From Guillardia theta CCMP2712 (taxonomy: Eukaryota > Cryptophyceae > Pyrenomonadales > Geminigeraceae): 64,000 nt of DNA. Below, piece by piece: positions 31,942-42,576 of this stretch. Numbering within the stretch: the first letter of the stretch is position 1; each line of letters begins with the position of its first letter. Made by a program: the position numbers and the translations under genes. The stretch is from assembly GCF_000315625.1 (NCBI RefSeq), contig NW_005434672.1, forward strand, positions 305,773 through 369,772, given 5' to 3'. The notes beneath the pieces are model-generated. The model worked only from the letters and a program-made list of their open reading frames with translations. It ran no database searches and was not told the origin of the DNA.

Positions 31942-33268
31942 GGCTCCATCGTGCCTGACAGCAGAACTTGAACATAACAGAAGCTACACACCCTCCTCTC
32001 ACAAGGGGCGCAGAGACGGACTCCAACACCTTGATCGTACTCCGTAGAGGTCGCAAACTGTCGGAGCAGGAATACTCGACGAAAGACTGGAACACAAGAC
32101 AAAGGAGCAGAAGTCAGCACATACATCAGTCAGAGACTTCATCGTCATAACAGTGATGAGCGTTCGAGGGCGTGTGCATGATCGTTCCAAGTCTCCTCGT
32201 CCTCTCCTTCCTCTCCCTCCGCAGGGAACTTCAAACCCCGCACACCCTCATTCCAAGTAAACCGAATCTTTTCCCCGGATCACCCACCCCCCAACATTCC
32301 CCGGAACTAAATTTCCGCCCAGCCCCCGGACTTCTACCCCCCGAAATCTTTTGCCATGATACTCCCCGCCCTCTTCACTACCCCACCGTACGGGGCCACC
32401 CCCATTATACTGGTATCACGGTCAAGTTTGACGTTTTTTTTATCCTGGCGCCCGCCGACTGACAGTGACCTATTTTGAGGGTCAAGCCTGCTCGCCGCTC
32501 CTGATTGTACGGTCCTCGTACTGATTTTTAAGTTAACTTTGAGTAAAGGCCCTTACTCGGATCGGATGATCGCCGATCATGGGCCGATCAAACCTTCCGG
32601 CGGGTGATCGGACTTTGAGTCACTTGAATAAACTTGATTCAATGAGTCACCCGGCCGGCGCGGCCGCGGCCGCGCGGCCCGCCGGGGGCTCTCGGCTCAG
32701 GAACTTCGGAACCGTCATTGAAAGAGGCTCAAGACATTCCGAGTTCCGCATGGTATTTTCTCACCATGCCTCGCTTTTTACCGTTATGATCACATGATTT
32801 CGAGCGGGGTACCTCACTGAGTCAGCCCGGGCGCGGCCTACCGGCGTCGCGGCACTGCCCGGCAATGGCCGCGTGCGCCGCGGCCGCGGCGCGCTTCGAC
32901 AATGGTTGAAAGTCAGGCCGGCCCCTGTTTGAATCGGGGCCGGACTGAGGGCTGACTGATGATCCGAGTGCCTGGCCCAGTGAGAGGGCCCGGCCCGGCG
33001 GGACTCCGGCCTCAGTCGGACCGTACTGTACTCCGCGGCCCGGCGCCGGCCCGGGAGCCTCCCCGGCGCCGGCGCCGGCGCGGTGGCATGGTGACCGGCC
33101 GGCCGGGTACGGCCCTGCCACGGTGGCCCGTCGGGCTGTGCCAGTGGCGGCACCCGGTGACTGACCCGTGACTCACCGTGTGATCGCCGGACCGTCCGGC
33201 GATCGACGGTCAGTGCCCCCGCGGCCCGCGGCCCTGCAGCCTGAACACATAAACGAGCTCTGCCGGCT
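31942..33268. other. Divergent promoter region: TACCCC tract and very GC-rich block
   Basis: Bases 32230-32420 are C-run rich (CTACCCCCC, CACCCCCC, CTACCCCACC). Bases 32560-33250 are extremely GC-rich with palindromic motifs, for example GCGGCCGCGGCCGCGCGGC near 32660 and a perfect hairpin GATCGCCGGA-CCG-TCCGGCGATC at 33182-33204, 65 bases before the next ATG. Long frames readable here are compositional artefacts. Confidence 0.6.
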
Positions 33269-33991
33269 ATGGCACGTCTAGCGGCATGTGCTGTGCTTGC
33301 CGGCGCCGTCTCTGTGCAGGCGTTCCTTGCCCCTCCTCCTTCGCTTGCCCAGCGCTCTCCCACGGTCTCTCTGAGGATGCACCAGACGCCGTCTCCCTCT
33401 CCTCGCGCAGCACCCGTCGCTGACTGCAAGGACCTCACCAAGGATCCGAAACCTGTAACACGCAGAGCAGCAGCGCGGGTCATTTCGCTGGGTCTGGGCC
33501 TCAGTCTCATGGGCTCCCTTCCTGTGAGAGCAGCTGACGCCCCTCCACAAACTTCGCCGGCAGAGGATCAGCTCCCGCAGATTTCACTCGACAAGTTTTA
33601 CGAGCTCCTCCGGGACCAGAAGGTGGAACTGGTGGAGTTTGACGGGCCTCTGTTCCAGGTATGCGCCTTGACCCCATGCGCTCCAGTGAGCTGATGAGAT
33701 AGTATGCAGAAAGCTGTGGTTACCTCGGAGGGGAAGCAGTACTTGATAGGAGAGGGGTATCCAAAGGAGTCTTCCTTCAGCCCCCAGGGCCCGCTACAGG
33801 TGGTGGGTAAGATCAAGAACGAGATGAAAGCAGGAAACCCCGTGCAGTGGAGGTGGAAGGGGGGAAGCGCTTTCAAGAAGCGATCCAGCGATGAGCAAGA
33901 CGCGAAGAGCAAGGAGAATGCTGAGGCCAAGAGCAAAGCCTCCTCCCAGCCCTTCAAGTTTTCCCTTCCCCTGCCTCCCAAGAACCTGTAG
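33269..33991 (+). CDS. Thylakoid-lumen protein with bipartite plastid leader and twin-Arg signal
   Basis: Two exons (33269-33658, 33710-33991) join in phase to 223 residues. The leader has three parts: a signal peptide MARLAACAVLAGAVSVQA cut before Phe (FLAPPPSLAQR), a transit-like stretch, and then TRRAAARVISLGLGLSLMGS with a cleavage site like VRAAD. The twin Arg followed by a hydrophobic core is the Tat signal for the thylakoid lumen. The mature part begins QISLDKFYELLRDQKVELVEF and continues KAVVTSEGKQYLIG. The DKFYELLRDQKVE segment recalls the N-terminal domain of FtsH-like proteins, but no protease domain follows. The C-terminus is Lys/Ser-rich. The function is unknown; the location is well supported by the leader. 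Confidence 0.85.
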
Positions 33992-34631
33992 AATTGTTTG
34001 ACAGAATGAAACACGAACAGCATAGCGAGTAGATCAGTCATCGTTACCCTCGTCTCGATCATGCTTGCATGCATCGAGTCCCTTTCCTGCATCTGCAAGC
34101 TCCTTACTTGCAATGCGCAAGACACAGACACGATTTCCAAAGAGGTAGGAAGCTGATTGCACAAAGACCTTCAGGAAGCATAAATAGCACCTCTGTCTTG
34201 AGAATATTTTTTGCAGGTTTCGAACTGAAAGTTCGCAACTTGCAACATGTGAAAAGAGTGTTCCATGTTTCAAAAAATTCATTCCAAGAAGCCTACTCAT
34301 CGATACGAGGGTGATAAAACGAGGATACCACATGCACTTCAAACAGCATCTGCATCAACAGCATCTTTTTCTTCTCTCACACACTCTTCATTCTCGCTCA
34401 ATGAAACGCACTGGCAAGACATAGATGCATCGGTCTGCTAGACGAGCAAGCGGCTTACTGGCTAGACGATTGGTACAAGCCTGCCTCACTGAAATGTATA
34501 GGAAAATATCAAGGGCAGAAAGATGCTAAAGGAGTAAATAGAGATTGATGCCCGACATAGATATAAGGGGACTGAAGTCTTGATGGGTGGTGTCATAGAA
34601 CAAGACAAGTCGAGATGAAGATGATACGTGT
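33992..34631. other. Intergenic, AT-richer
   Basis: 3' flank of the lumen-protein gene and leader of the next gene. No coding frame or repeat of note. Confidence 0.3.
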
Positions 34632-35302
34632 ATGATGTTGTTGTGTTGCAGAGGAGCTTGTCTTTGTGTTGTCTCGATTGCTCTTCTCGTGCTGGGTGCT
34701 GTGCAGGCCATGTCACCCTCGGACAAGAGCGAGCGGGCCCGGACAGTGAGTGTGACACGTGTGAACAGTAGGTGCGTGGCGAGGATGGGGAAAGAGGAAG
34801 CAAGGGCTCAGATCGAGAAGGAGATGATGAGAATGCTGAATAAGCGCAAGCCCAAGTCCTGCTGACCCAGCGAGGTAAGCTCCTCCTCCTCCCTCCTCCT
34901 CCTCCTTCCTCCTTTCTCATCCTGTTGAACTCAGAGGCCCGTCCCCTTGGCGTCTCTCGCTTGCCGTCCTCACGCCTCCCCCCTTCCTCTCGTCCTCCTC
35001 GTTCCTACTCCTCCTCCCAACTCCCTTAAACCCAAACCCCCTTCACCTCGACTTTCCTTCTCTCGTTCTCTCCTTCGTCCTCCTCCTTCCTCCTCCTTCC
35101 TCCTTAGCCTCGTTTGCAGATTCCCAGGTCCCTCAAGTGGAAGGACTGGAGGGAATACATGGAACTGACCCGGCAAGTGGCTCGCGCGCTGGCCAGGGAA
35201 GGAGTTGTCGAGATCATGCAGAAGGGAGCGGTGGTACCCTGTGAGAAACATGACAGCATCAAAGGGCCGATCAGGATCAGACTTGCTACTCTGGGCAAGT
35301 AA
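34632..35302 (+). CDS. DUF3253-family protein, candidate selenoprotein (in-frame UGA)
   Basis: Exon 1 is 34632-34874 and exon 2 is 35120-35302, joined in phase 0 by a GTAAGC donor and a TTTGCAG acceptor. Read through the TGA at 34863-34865, the product has 141 residues. The N-terminus (MMLLCCRGACLCVVSIALLV) looks like a signal peptide, then a charged helix, then the DUF3253 domain. Around the splice the sequence is KSC-(UGA)-PSE followed by IPRSLKWKDWREYM, then QVARALAREGVVEIMQKG and HDSIKGPIRIRL. In this family the position before PSE is a conserved Cys, so UGA sits where Cys is expected, next to another Cys. Without read-through the exon 1 product would end just before the conserved motif and exon 2 would be orphaned. 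A SECIS-like hairpin lies in the 3' UTR. The biochemical role of the family is unknown; a redox C-U pair is my inference. Confidence 0.75.
34863..34865 (+). other. In-frame UGA, candidate selenocysteine codon
   Basis: TGA directly after a TGC (Cys) codon and before codons for PSE; it aligns with the conserved Cys of the family's CPSE motif. Confidence 0.7.
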
Positions 35303-35410
35303 GGAACAAGGAACGAAGAGGGAGAGGGTGGAGGAGGGAGGAGGGAGGAGGGAGGATGGAGGAGGAGGGAGGAGGGAGGGAGAGAACGAGAGAAGGGCTG
35401 AAGGAGTATA

Positions 35411-35482
35411 TCGCATGCAGGCAGGATGATGGCACTGTTGGAAAGCACAGAGTGGACAACGTTGCCTGAAGGACATTGCATC
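35411..35482 (+). promoter_or_regulatory. SECIS-like element in the 3' UTR
   Basis: About 110 bases past the TAA at 35300-35302. The 5' quartet ATGA is at 35426-35429 and the 3' partner TGA at 35467-35469, allowing the tandem G.A/A.G pairs. Helix II pairs 35431-35440 with 35457-35466 (9 of 10 positions, one C/T mismatch, one wobble). The unpaired AA is at 35442-35443, twelve bases after ATGA, as in the consensus. A mini-helix CAC-AGA-GTG (46-54) sits in the apical loop, as in form 2 elements. Helix I can form from ATGCA 35415-35419 with TGCAT 35477-35481. Confidence 0.72.
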
Positions 35483-35518
35483 GAGTCTTTAAATACTTCA
35501 CAAGAAAAAAAATCACTT

Positions 35519-38500
35519 CTAGAAAATCCCTGCTTCCGGCACAGCACAGTCTCCTCCCAGGTTCTTGGGCAGGACCCCCCGGTCCATGACCTTGAGCAGC
35601 TCGGAGTTGTACTCCTCCTTGCCCAGCAGCTTCACGCTGTTCTTGGTGTCCTCGTCGAGGAGCAGAGACAGCAGGGACCACACGAAGAAGAACTGCGGCG
35701 AGCGTAAGGGAGAACTGGAGGAGGATGAAAGCAGGAACAGGAGCATAATCATGATCATGATCAGGAGCAGAAGCAGTATCAAGAGCATGATCATAATCAT
35801 GATCAGGAGCATGAACAGGAGCATGATCAGGAGCAGTATCAAGAGCAGGAGCAGGAGGAGAAGCAGGAGCAAGGCAGCGGAACAGTACGAGCAGAGGAGG
35901 AGGAGGAGGAGGAGGAGGAGAGGCTTACCACGTTGTTGACAGGAGCAATGTAGATGTTGCCTACAATACCCGGGAAGTGAGTTGTAAAGCAGGGGAGAAG
36001 CTCTCTGAGAAGAGCAGGATCTTGGTTCTTCAGTCCGCTCCCTATTCTGTCTACGACAACGCATGCCTGCACGTTCTTCCCCAGCCCGTACTTCTTTCTC
36101 CCTTGCTCCACCTGTGATACCATCAGGGAAAGAAGGGGGAGGAAGAACAGGATGAGAGGAGAGGAGGGGAGGAGAAACGACAGGAAGAGAAGAGGAACAG
36201 GAGAGGAACAGATCGAAAAAGGAAGGTTTTAGGAGAGGTGGAGAGGAAGGAGGGTAGAGGAGAGCGGAAGAGGGGAGGAGAGGGGAGGACAAGGAGGTGA
36301 GAGAGGGTGCACGCACCCTCTGCACGACGTAGCGGCAGTAGAGCTTTTCGTTAATCTTCCCTGGCACGTGGCTTGCAGCCCTGTAGACGAGGATCGGCCG
36401 CCCTGCCTTGTCCACACCTGTGTAGAAGAACTCCTCCTTCCCTTCAGCCATCACGTAGCTGAGATCCTCCTCCAAGATGCTGTCGATCTTCTCCTCCTTG
36501 CGCCACTTGGACGTCCTCTTGATCGCCGCCCATGCCGCGTCCACCGAAGGGTGCGCACGGAGGAACCTGGGGGGCACGAGCGGTGAGCAGGAGAGGGAGA
36601 GTCAGAGAGCAAGACCTTAGGATGTCGTTATTCTCGATGCCTGCGATCCAGGGGCCGAGAGTCACCTTGTCCTCCTCCGAGAGCTCAGCGATGTACACGC
36701 GGATGGCTGCGATGCCCATAATCTCCTCCTCCTTGGCCGGCTTGTTCGCCCACGAGATGCTCTCCTTCGATATTGACGAGTCCAGCTGCTTCTCCAGGAT
36801 CGCCAGCTCAACGTCAGCCTTGACTAGGTCCCTCCTGTTCTTCAGCCAGTCCTCCACGTCAAGTTCCCCTCCTAGCGTGCTCGGGAGCAGCTCGGACGGG
36901 ATGTCCTTGAGGAGGGTGGAGGTGTAGTCCCCGTCGCAGAGCACGAACCTCTTCTTGGCAGACTCGTCGAGCAGGAGCTTCAGGATCCCCCAGATGACGT
37001 TGAAAGTCGGGGAGATCGGGGCAATGTATACCTTCCCCACCTGGTAGGGGTAGTGGTTAAGGATGATGGGGACGAGCTCCCGCAGCAGCGCAGGGTCCTG
37101 ATTCTTCAGTCCGCTCCCTATCCGATCAACAAGCACGCAGGACTCCACCTCTGTCCCCAGCTTGTACTGCAAGATCGCCTTCTCCGTCTGCTGCGTGATG
37201 TAGCGGCAGAAGAGGACAGGGTCGACCCTGCCTGGAGTGTGGAGGGCGGAGCGGTAGAGGAGGATGGGGCGACCGTTGCTATCGGGGGGCAGGTAGAGCA
37301 TCTCTTCCTTGCCCGGCTCGAAGAGGTGGCTGAAGTCCTCGCTCAAGATGGTGTCGATGTTCTCTGCCTTCCTCCACCTCGCCGTTGCCTTCATCTTCTC
37401 GAACGCGTTCTTGGCGCTCCTGAAGCCCAACAGGTAGCGGAAGATCTCGACATCCTGGCGGGTGAAGATCCAATCGCTCATGGCCTCCCTCTCCACCTCA
37501 GTGAGCTGCAAGCAAGTCAGAAGGGAGGTAAGGGGGTCAGGTAGCACAACTACCTCCGAGATCCACTGGCGGATTTTCTGGATGTCTCGTTTGTTCTCCT
37601 CAGTCGCTTCTTGACCTACAAAGTGGACGGACTTGTCGGTGGCAGGAGCACGGCTGCTCTCCTCCGGAACTTCCTCCGTCCGACGTTCTTGCACCTGCGG
37701 AGGAGCAACGATGCTCATGGGTTTCTTGTCTTTCCTCATGGATCTGATTTCCTTGATGCCCATCATAAGAATCTCTCTCGCCTTGCCTAGTCGTCGCGAC
37801 CCCAGCATCTTTGGGGAGCTTGACTTGCGGACTTCCGCCGCCTTCTCAAACAGAATCTGCCGAGTTTGACGCAGCCTCGTCGATCCCAGGAAACGGTTTC
37901 TGGAGAGAGAGCAAGAATCATCCTGAGAATTCGAAGCAGAAGAGAAGGGGGGGCGGAACGCCGTCGGTACAAGGTAGCAGCTAGGAGGATGGAACCATCT
38001 CACCTGTCTGCTGGAGTCTTGAGGACGATGTCTTTCGCGACTGCCAAACGAGAAGATCCCAGCAGCTTGTCGTGCTTCTCCTCATGCTCCAACCCCTTGG
38101 TGATCACCTGGACAAGCCCTCAGCCCCCGGCACATACAGGAGTGAAAGGAGACACCTCCTTGAGAGCGGCAAGGCGGCGAGACCCCAGCAGCCTTGAGTC
38201 ATCCTGGGTGTCCATAACAGTAAGATGCTTCAGACAATAAGAGAAAGTCCTCCTCACCTGAACGAGATCCCGAGTCGTCGTCTCCTCCTCGCTCTTGGTT
38301 TGCATGCAGACCTGCCTTGGTTCAACCGCTGGATGGAAGAAGAACAGGAGAGACCTTGTTGTAACGGATGTGAGCTCTCGAGCACTTCAAGCTGCTCTCC
38401 TGCTGGTAGATGTTGCTGTTTGCGGAGAATCCGATCGAGAGTGAGGTCGGCGGTCCGAAGGCAGTAACAACTGATATGCTGCATGACAGGAGAAAGAAGA

Positions 38501-38540
38501 TAGGAACAAGGCGTGAAAATTTTGTCCTGGAAGATGGCAT
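35519..38540 (-). CDS. Plastid-targeted protein with two CRAL-TRIO (Sec14) domains
   Basis: A multi-exon minus-strand gene. From the ATG at 38540 the leader (MPSSRTKFSRLVPIFFLL, then SVVTA before FGPPTS) is a signal peptide followed by Phe, the cryptophyte plastid mark. Four copies of a short motif follow on successive exons: LLGSRRLAALKE, LLGSSRLAVAKD, FLGSTRLRQTRQ and MLGSRRLGKARE. Then come two CRAL-TRIO units, each with an N-terminal helical part (FRYLLGFRSAKNAFEKMKA; FLRAHPSVDAAWAAIKRT) and a lipid-binding core (NGRPILLYRSALHTPG ... CVLVDRIGSGLKNQDPALL; AGRPILVYRAASHVPG ... CVVVDRIGSGLKNQDPALL). The second ends at KNLGGDCAVPEAGIF and the stop at 35519. The two cores share an identical GSGLKNQDPALLREL stretch, so the duplication is recent or under conversion. 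Sec14-type domains carry phospholipids or other hydrophobic ligands; lipid transfer at the plastid is my inference. Confidence 0.85.
35725..35925. repeat. ATCATGATCA / GAGCAG compound repeat in intron
   Basis: Alternating blocks of ATCATGATCAGGAGC and AGCAGGAGC units, then a GAGGAGG run, all inside an intron of the CRAL-TRIO gene. Confidence 0.9.
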
Positions 38541-39567
38541 AGTTTCTTTTGCCATCTGCAACATAAGTCAGAGACACATCCCTGCACTCAGCATATTCAT
38601 CTTCTCGCAGGAAGTTCCACGGGCCAACTTCACCCTGATAGAAGCATTCTTCAACCCAACTGCTGTGGTTCAGATATTCTCCCTTGCATTCATCGATCTA
38701 GATATGCATCTCCATCGACGTTGCATCTCACATCAAAGCATCCTAGGCACTTTCAATCCCCTTTGTGGCCATGCCTTGCGCGGGTCAATCCTTCTATTCT
38801 TCTACGCCTCCTCATTTCTCTTTCTCCCTCCTGGTCTGAAAATCCTCTTATGTACCTCCCTTTCATCCCATAGGTAATCCTCGTCAACTGGTTACTTTCT
38901 GTCTCCCTTCTCCTCCTGCTTCCCTTCCCTCCCTCCTCTTCCCCTCCCCTCCCCATCTCCCATCCCCTCCGGAGGCCAAAAGCAACCATTTTCACACGCC
39001 CCCCTTCTGTCCTACCCCCACCCCCTGAAAACAGTACCCCTACCATGACAAATCAAACAATTGTTCTATGTACCCTGCCTTTTTCCCTCCCTACCCTCTA
39101 ATTTTGAAAGTTAGCTATAGAAAGGACCTCTCTCAAACAACAAGATTCCATAGGTACCCCTATTTATAGAGGGGTACCGGTGATGTTGCACACCCCAGGC
39201 TGGTCTATTCAACAAGATTTTTTTAAATCTGTACCTTGTAATAAATATAATATATGTTGTATGTATTAAATAGTTGTAATTTAAAAATAGTTTTATTTTC
39301 CTCTGAATTTCGTTTCATTTCCGTTATCCTGTCAATCTACAGTTTCAACCATGCATCCGACCGTATCATACACGATCCATGGTTGAACGGCTTCAGGTGA
39401 CCTCTGTTGACAGTAGGGCGGCAAGTCGGCAGCATGGCTTCGACAACTGTACTATCCGACCAGTATGGCCAAGGCGGCAGGGCAGGGAAGCCTCCGAGCT
39501 CAGGTGACTGAGAGGCCCAACTAGTACTGTACTGGTGGCAGCTTCGGTACGATGCCGGTGTGATAGC
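38541..39567. other. Divergent promoter region with GTACCCC hairpin
   Basis: Pyrimidine-rich to 39010, then CAGTACCCCTACC at 39031, TGTACCCTG at 39070 and a perfect 9-bp inverted repeat GGTACCCCT / AGGGGTACC at 39153-39161 and 39170-39178. A strongly AT-rich patch (39210-39330) follows. No coding signal. Confidence 0.6.
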
Positions 39568-41775
39568 ATGAGTACAGCTTTGATGGATTCCTGCGTGAAC
39601 TCTGTCCAACTGAAGATGGAGCATACCGTTGCTGTGGTCTTTGACCTGCAGGAAGAGGTCAGATTGCAGGAGCAGATGCTGTGTAGCCTCTTGGAGAGCC
39701 AGGAGCTCAACGAAGGCACCAAAAGATCCCCAAGGAAGGGGGCGCTACAACATCATCTCAAACAGATAGGCAACCTTCTGCGGGGTTTCAACCAAGAGAG
39801 CAAGGTCGAGCAAGGCATGGACGCGGGAGACAGCTGCAGACCTGTCGACGCTCTGCCACGATCCAGTACCGTGCAGCAGGCCATCGTCCCTTGCTCTCCT
39901 CCTGCACTCCTCAAGTCAGACCATGGCAGCGCTCAGATGATGCGAGTTTGCTCCAAGGAGGTCGTGTGCTCTCAGTTGAAGCCGCGGCTGCCTGGGGATC
40001 GGACTAGGATCACTGGCGATGAGACCTCAAGGAAGGAGCAGGACGGAGACCCTTGCCTTGCTCTTCCCCAGCTGTACTGCTCGCCATCTGCTCCCAAACT
40101 GCTTCCGAGTCCCTTCGCTCCTCTAACCGGGAGGGTTGAGCACAGTGTGTTGGCTGTCAAAGTCGACGAGGTGCCAATGAAACGGCAGTGCAGCAGCACA
40201 GAATCCGAAGTGGAACAGAGGGAAGCGGACTACGACATCAGGCAGGAGTGCAGGGGAGTGAGGGAGCATGAGGAGAGGGAAGCTTCAGAGTCGTTCGGTT
40301 ACCAGCAGCAGGCGTGGCTGCGCAGCATCCAGGAGTCGATCCGAGAGCAGGCGAGAAGGAGCAACAGGTTCGACGGGTCTGCGAGGGGTCACTGGGCGGC
40401 GATGAGGGCTTTGCTGGAGGGAGAGAGGGACGGGGTACTGCGATCGGAGCGGACGAGGAGAGACTGCTTTACCGGCTTCGTCCGGCACCTGTCCCTCAGC
40501 GCTGCTCGTCGTTCCCTCCTGTCCCTGTTGCAGTCTCCGGTCCCCCGGATCAAGAGCATGAAGAGCCTGCTCCAGCACTATCACAGTTCGTCGCCGTTTG
40601 CATTCACTAGCAGCGTCTACCAGTCTTGCCACAAGGCCCACTACTCCCCTTCCTCCATCAAGTTGTGGGTGAGTATGACCAGCAGCCTATGGCTGCACGC
40701 TCCGAGCTCGGAGGGGATGCTGAGGAGGAGGATGAGGAGGACTCGGCTGTTCTTCCTCCGCGCCTGTCCTGTCGCCGATGAGCACAAAAGGAGCGTGAGG
40801 ATGGAGTACCTCGCTGCCTGGAAGGATTATGTGCAGGATCTCCAGATACATCGAAGTCACAGAGGAAACGTACATTCAGCCATGGCGAGGGTGGTTATGA
40901 CGACCGTCATGAAGAGCCACTTCCATGCTCTCAGCGCGTATTACGTGGGGACAGTCCTCCCGCACCGGATGTCTTTCCTTGCTCTGCAGACCGTCTTTAA
41001 CCGATGGAGGCTGCGGCAGGTTCTGCATGCCTGGAGCTGTTCCTCGTTCACAAACAAGCTCCTGTCCAAGTGCGACCCCCTCAGACAGCCTCTGCACAAG
41101 AAGCCTTCAGCTCCTCGCATCCCCGTCGCTGCTCCAGGAGATTCCTTGAAGGAATCTGATAGACAGTCAGGCAGCCGTCAAATGAGTGGGCAGGAACTCA
41201 CAGCCTCTGAGATGGAGGAGACGGAAGTGCGAAGAGAGAGGCACAAACAAGAAGAGCAGGAGGGCAAGACGCTGATCAAATCTCCTGCTTCTACTGACTT
41301 CCGCGCTGATTCCATCACAGTTAAGGCTCTGGAGAGGAAGAGGGTTGAGGAGAAGAAACAAGAGGAGGATGCGAGTTTGCCCTGGACAATCAGTCTCGTC
41401 AGCCAACCTCCCAATGCTGCCATGCTCGCTACTGCTGATGGCAAGTTCTCGCGCAGGAAATACCGCAGGCTCCTCCTCATCGAGAGGAGCGGTCTCGTCC
41501 TCTTGCGCACTCACTTGCGGTGGTGGCGACGAGCACGTCAGTGGGCGAAGGAGATCACGAGGAGGTGGACGACAATCAGCAAGCACGTGCTGCTAACACC
41601 AAGGGCTGATCCTCTCCCTCCCCTCTCAGTGCGGCTCGAGCGGCTCATCAAGGCGTTCAGCGCATGGGAAGGCTGCGTGCTGACCTCGTCGGCAAGGCGA
41701 GGGAGGAGGAGGGAGGAGGCGGAGAAGTTCAGGGGACTGGCGGCAGGCTCCACACTCTACAGACGGGCAGACTGA
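39568..41775 (+). CDS. Sfi1-like repeat protein (possible centrin-binding)
   Basis: A single exon from ATG 39568, 735 residues. The N-terminal 230 residues are polar and probably disordered, with one Leu-rich helix (VFDLQEEVRLQEQMLCSLLE). The rest is helical with spaced Trp and bulky residues in basic helices: RSVRMEYLAAWKDYVQDL, HRMSFLALQTVFNRWRLRQ, LVLLRTHLRWWRRARQWAK, RLIKAFSAWEGCV. This spacing is like Sfi1 repeats, long helices that bind centrin at centrosomes and basal bodies. The repeats are degenerate and fewer than in typical Sfi1, so the call rests on pattern only. The upstream GTG extension to 39535 is unlikely. Confidence 0.5.
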   Translation: MSTALMDSCVNSVQLKMEHTVAVVFDLQEEVRLQEQMLCSLLESQELNEGTKRSPRKGALQHHLKQIGNLLRGFNQESKVEQGMDAGDSCRPVDALPRSSTVQQAIVPCSPPALLKSDHGSAQMMRVCSKEVVCSQLKPRLPGDRTRITGDETSRKEQDGDPCLALPQLYCSPSAPKLLPSPFAPLTGRVEHSVLAVKVDEVPMKRQCSSTESEVEQREADYDIRQECRGVREHEEREASESFGYQQQAWLRSIQESIREQARRSNRFDGSARGHWAAMRALLEGERDGVLRSERTRRDCFTGFVRHLSLSAARRSLLSLLQSPVPRIKSMKSLLQHYHSSSPFAFTSSVYQSCHKAHYSPSSIKLWVSMTSSLWLHAPSSEGMLRRRMRRTRLFFLRACPVADEHKRSVRMEYLAAWKDYVQDLQIHRSHRGNVHSAMARVVMTTVMKSHFHALSAYYVGTVLPHRMSFLALQTVFNRWRLRQVLHAWSCSSFTNKLLSKCDPLRQPLHKKPSAPRIPVAAPGDSLKESDRQSGSRQMSGQELTASEMEETEVRRERHKQEEQEGKTLIKSPASTDFRADSITVKALERKRVEEKKQEEDASLPWTISLVSQPPNAAMLATADGKFSRRKYRRLLLIERSGLVLLRTHLRWWRRARQWAKEITRRWTTISKHVLLTPRADPLPPLSVRLERLIKAFSAWEGCVLTSSARRGRRREEAEKFRGLAAGSTLYRRAD

Positions 41776-41880
41776 CTTGAGGAGCTGCCGACAGTTCTGG
41801 CAGTAGAAGGCATCTTTCAATCAGGGCCTGCAGTGAGTTGTGCTGCCTGCTGTCGGTGACGGGGGGCAGCCGACGAGCCA

Positions 41881-42539
41881 TCAACAGCTGCTGTTGGCTG
41901 TCTTCTCTGCCTGCGTCCGCATCTCCCTCTCCGCCATCTCCGCTCTCCTGACCGCCTCCACGAGCTCCCACTTGTACGAGGTGACCTGCTGCTTCAGCTG
42001 GTACGCCTTCTCCTTCTCCTCCTCGAGCCTGAAGCGCGTCAGACACGCTAAGGAAGGATCCGGGTACCTCCTCTCGACGACAGAGCGTTCCATCAGGTTT
42101 TGTTGGACCCGTGCCTCTAAGGATTGTATCTTCGATTGCATTTCTTGCATGTTGCCGTCTCCCTTGAAAGGAAAGTCTCACACCTCGCTCTCACATCAAG
42201 TATCGGGGGAGACTGATCCTACCTGGTCCATGTCGACAGTCCGCTCGTCGTCGTTGTTGATCTTCGACAGCATCTCTGACAACTTCTGCTCCATCTGATG
42301 AAACTGATTGTCCAAGATCCTGCATGAAGTAGTCAAAGGAGGCAGGAGGGGTTCGGGGAGGGTATGAAGGAGGGGTTCCCACCCGTTCGAGAGGAATTCC
42401 TTCACGTGTGCTCGAACACCTTGTACCATCTCATCGACGATTTTTCTCTGTCCTTCTCGATGAGTGGGGGAGGACCGGGCCGCCTCATTCAACTCCCGTG
42501 AAGACGCGACCTGTTACAAAGTCAGGATATGTGGTGGGC

Positions 42540-42576
<37 letters not shown>

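Noticed and set aside
32761-33510. Long minus-strand frame (249 residues) through the GC-rich block.
   Set aside because: Arg/Ala/Pro/Gly composition follows the GC content, no domain is seen, and it overlaps the real plus-strand lumen gene.
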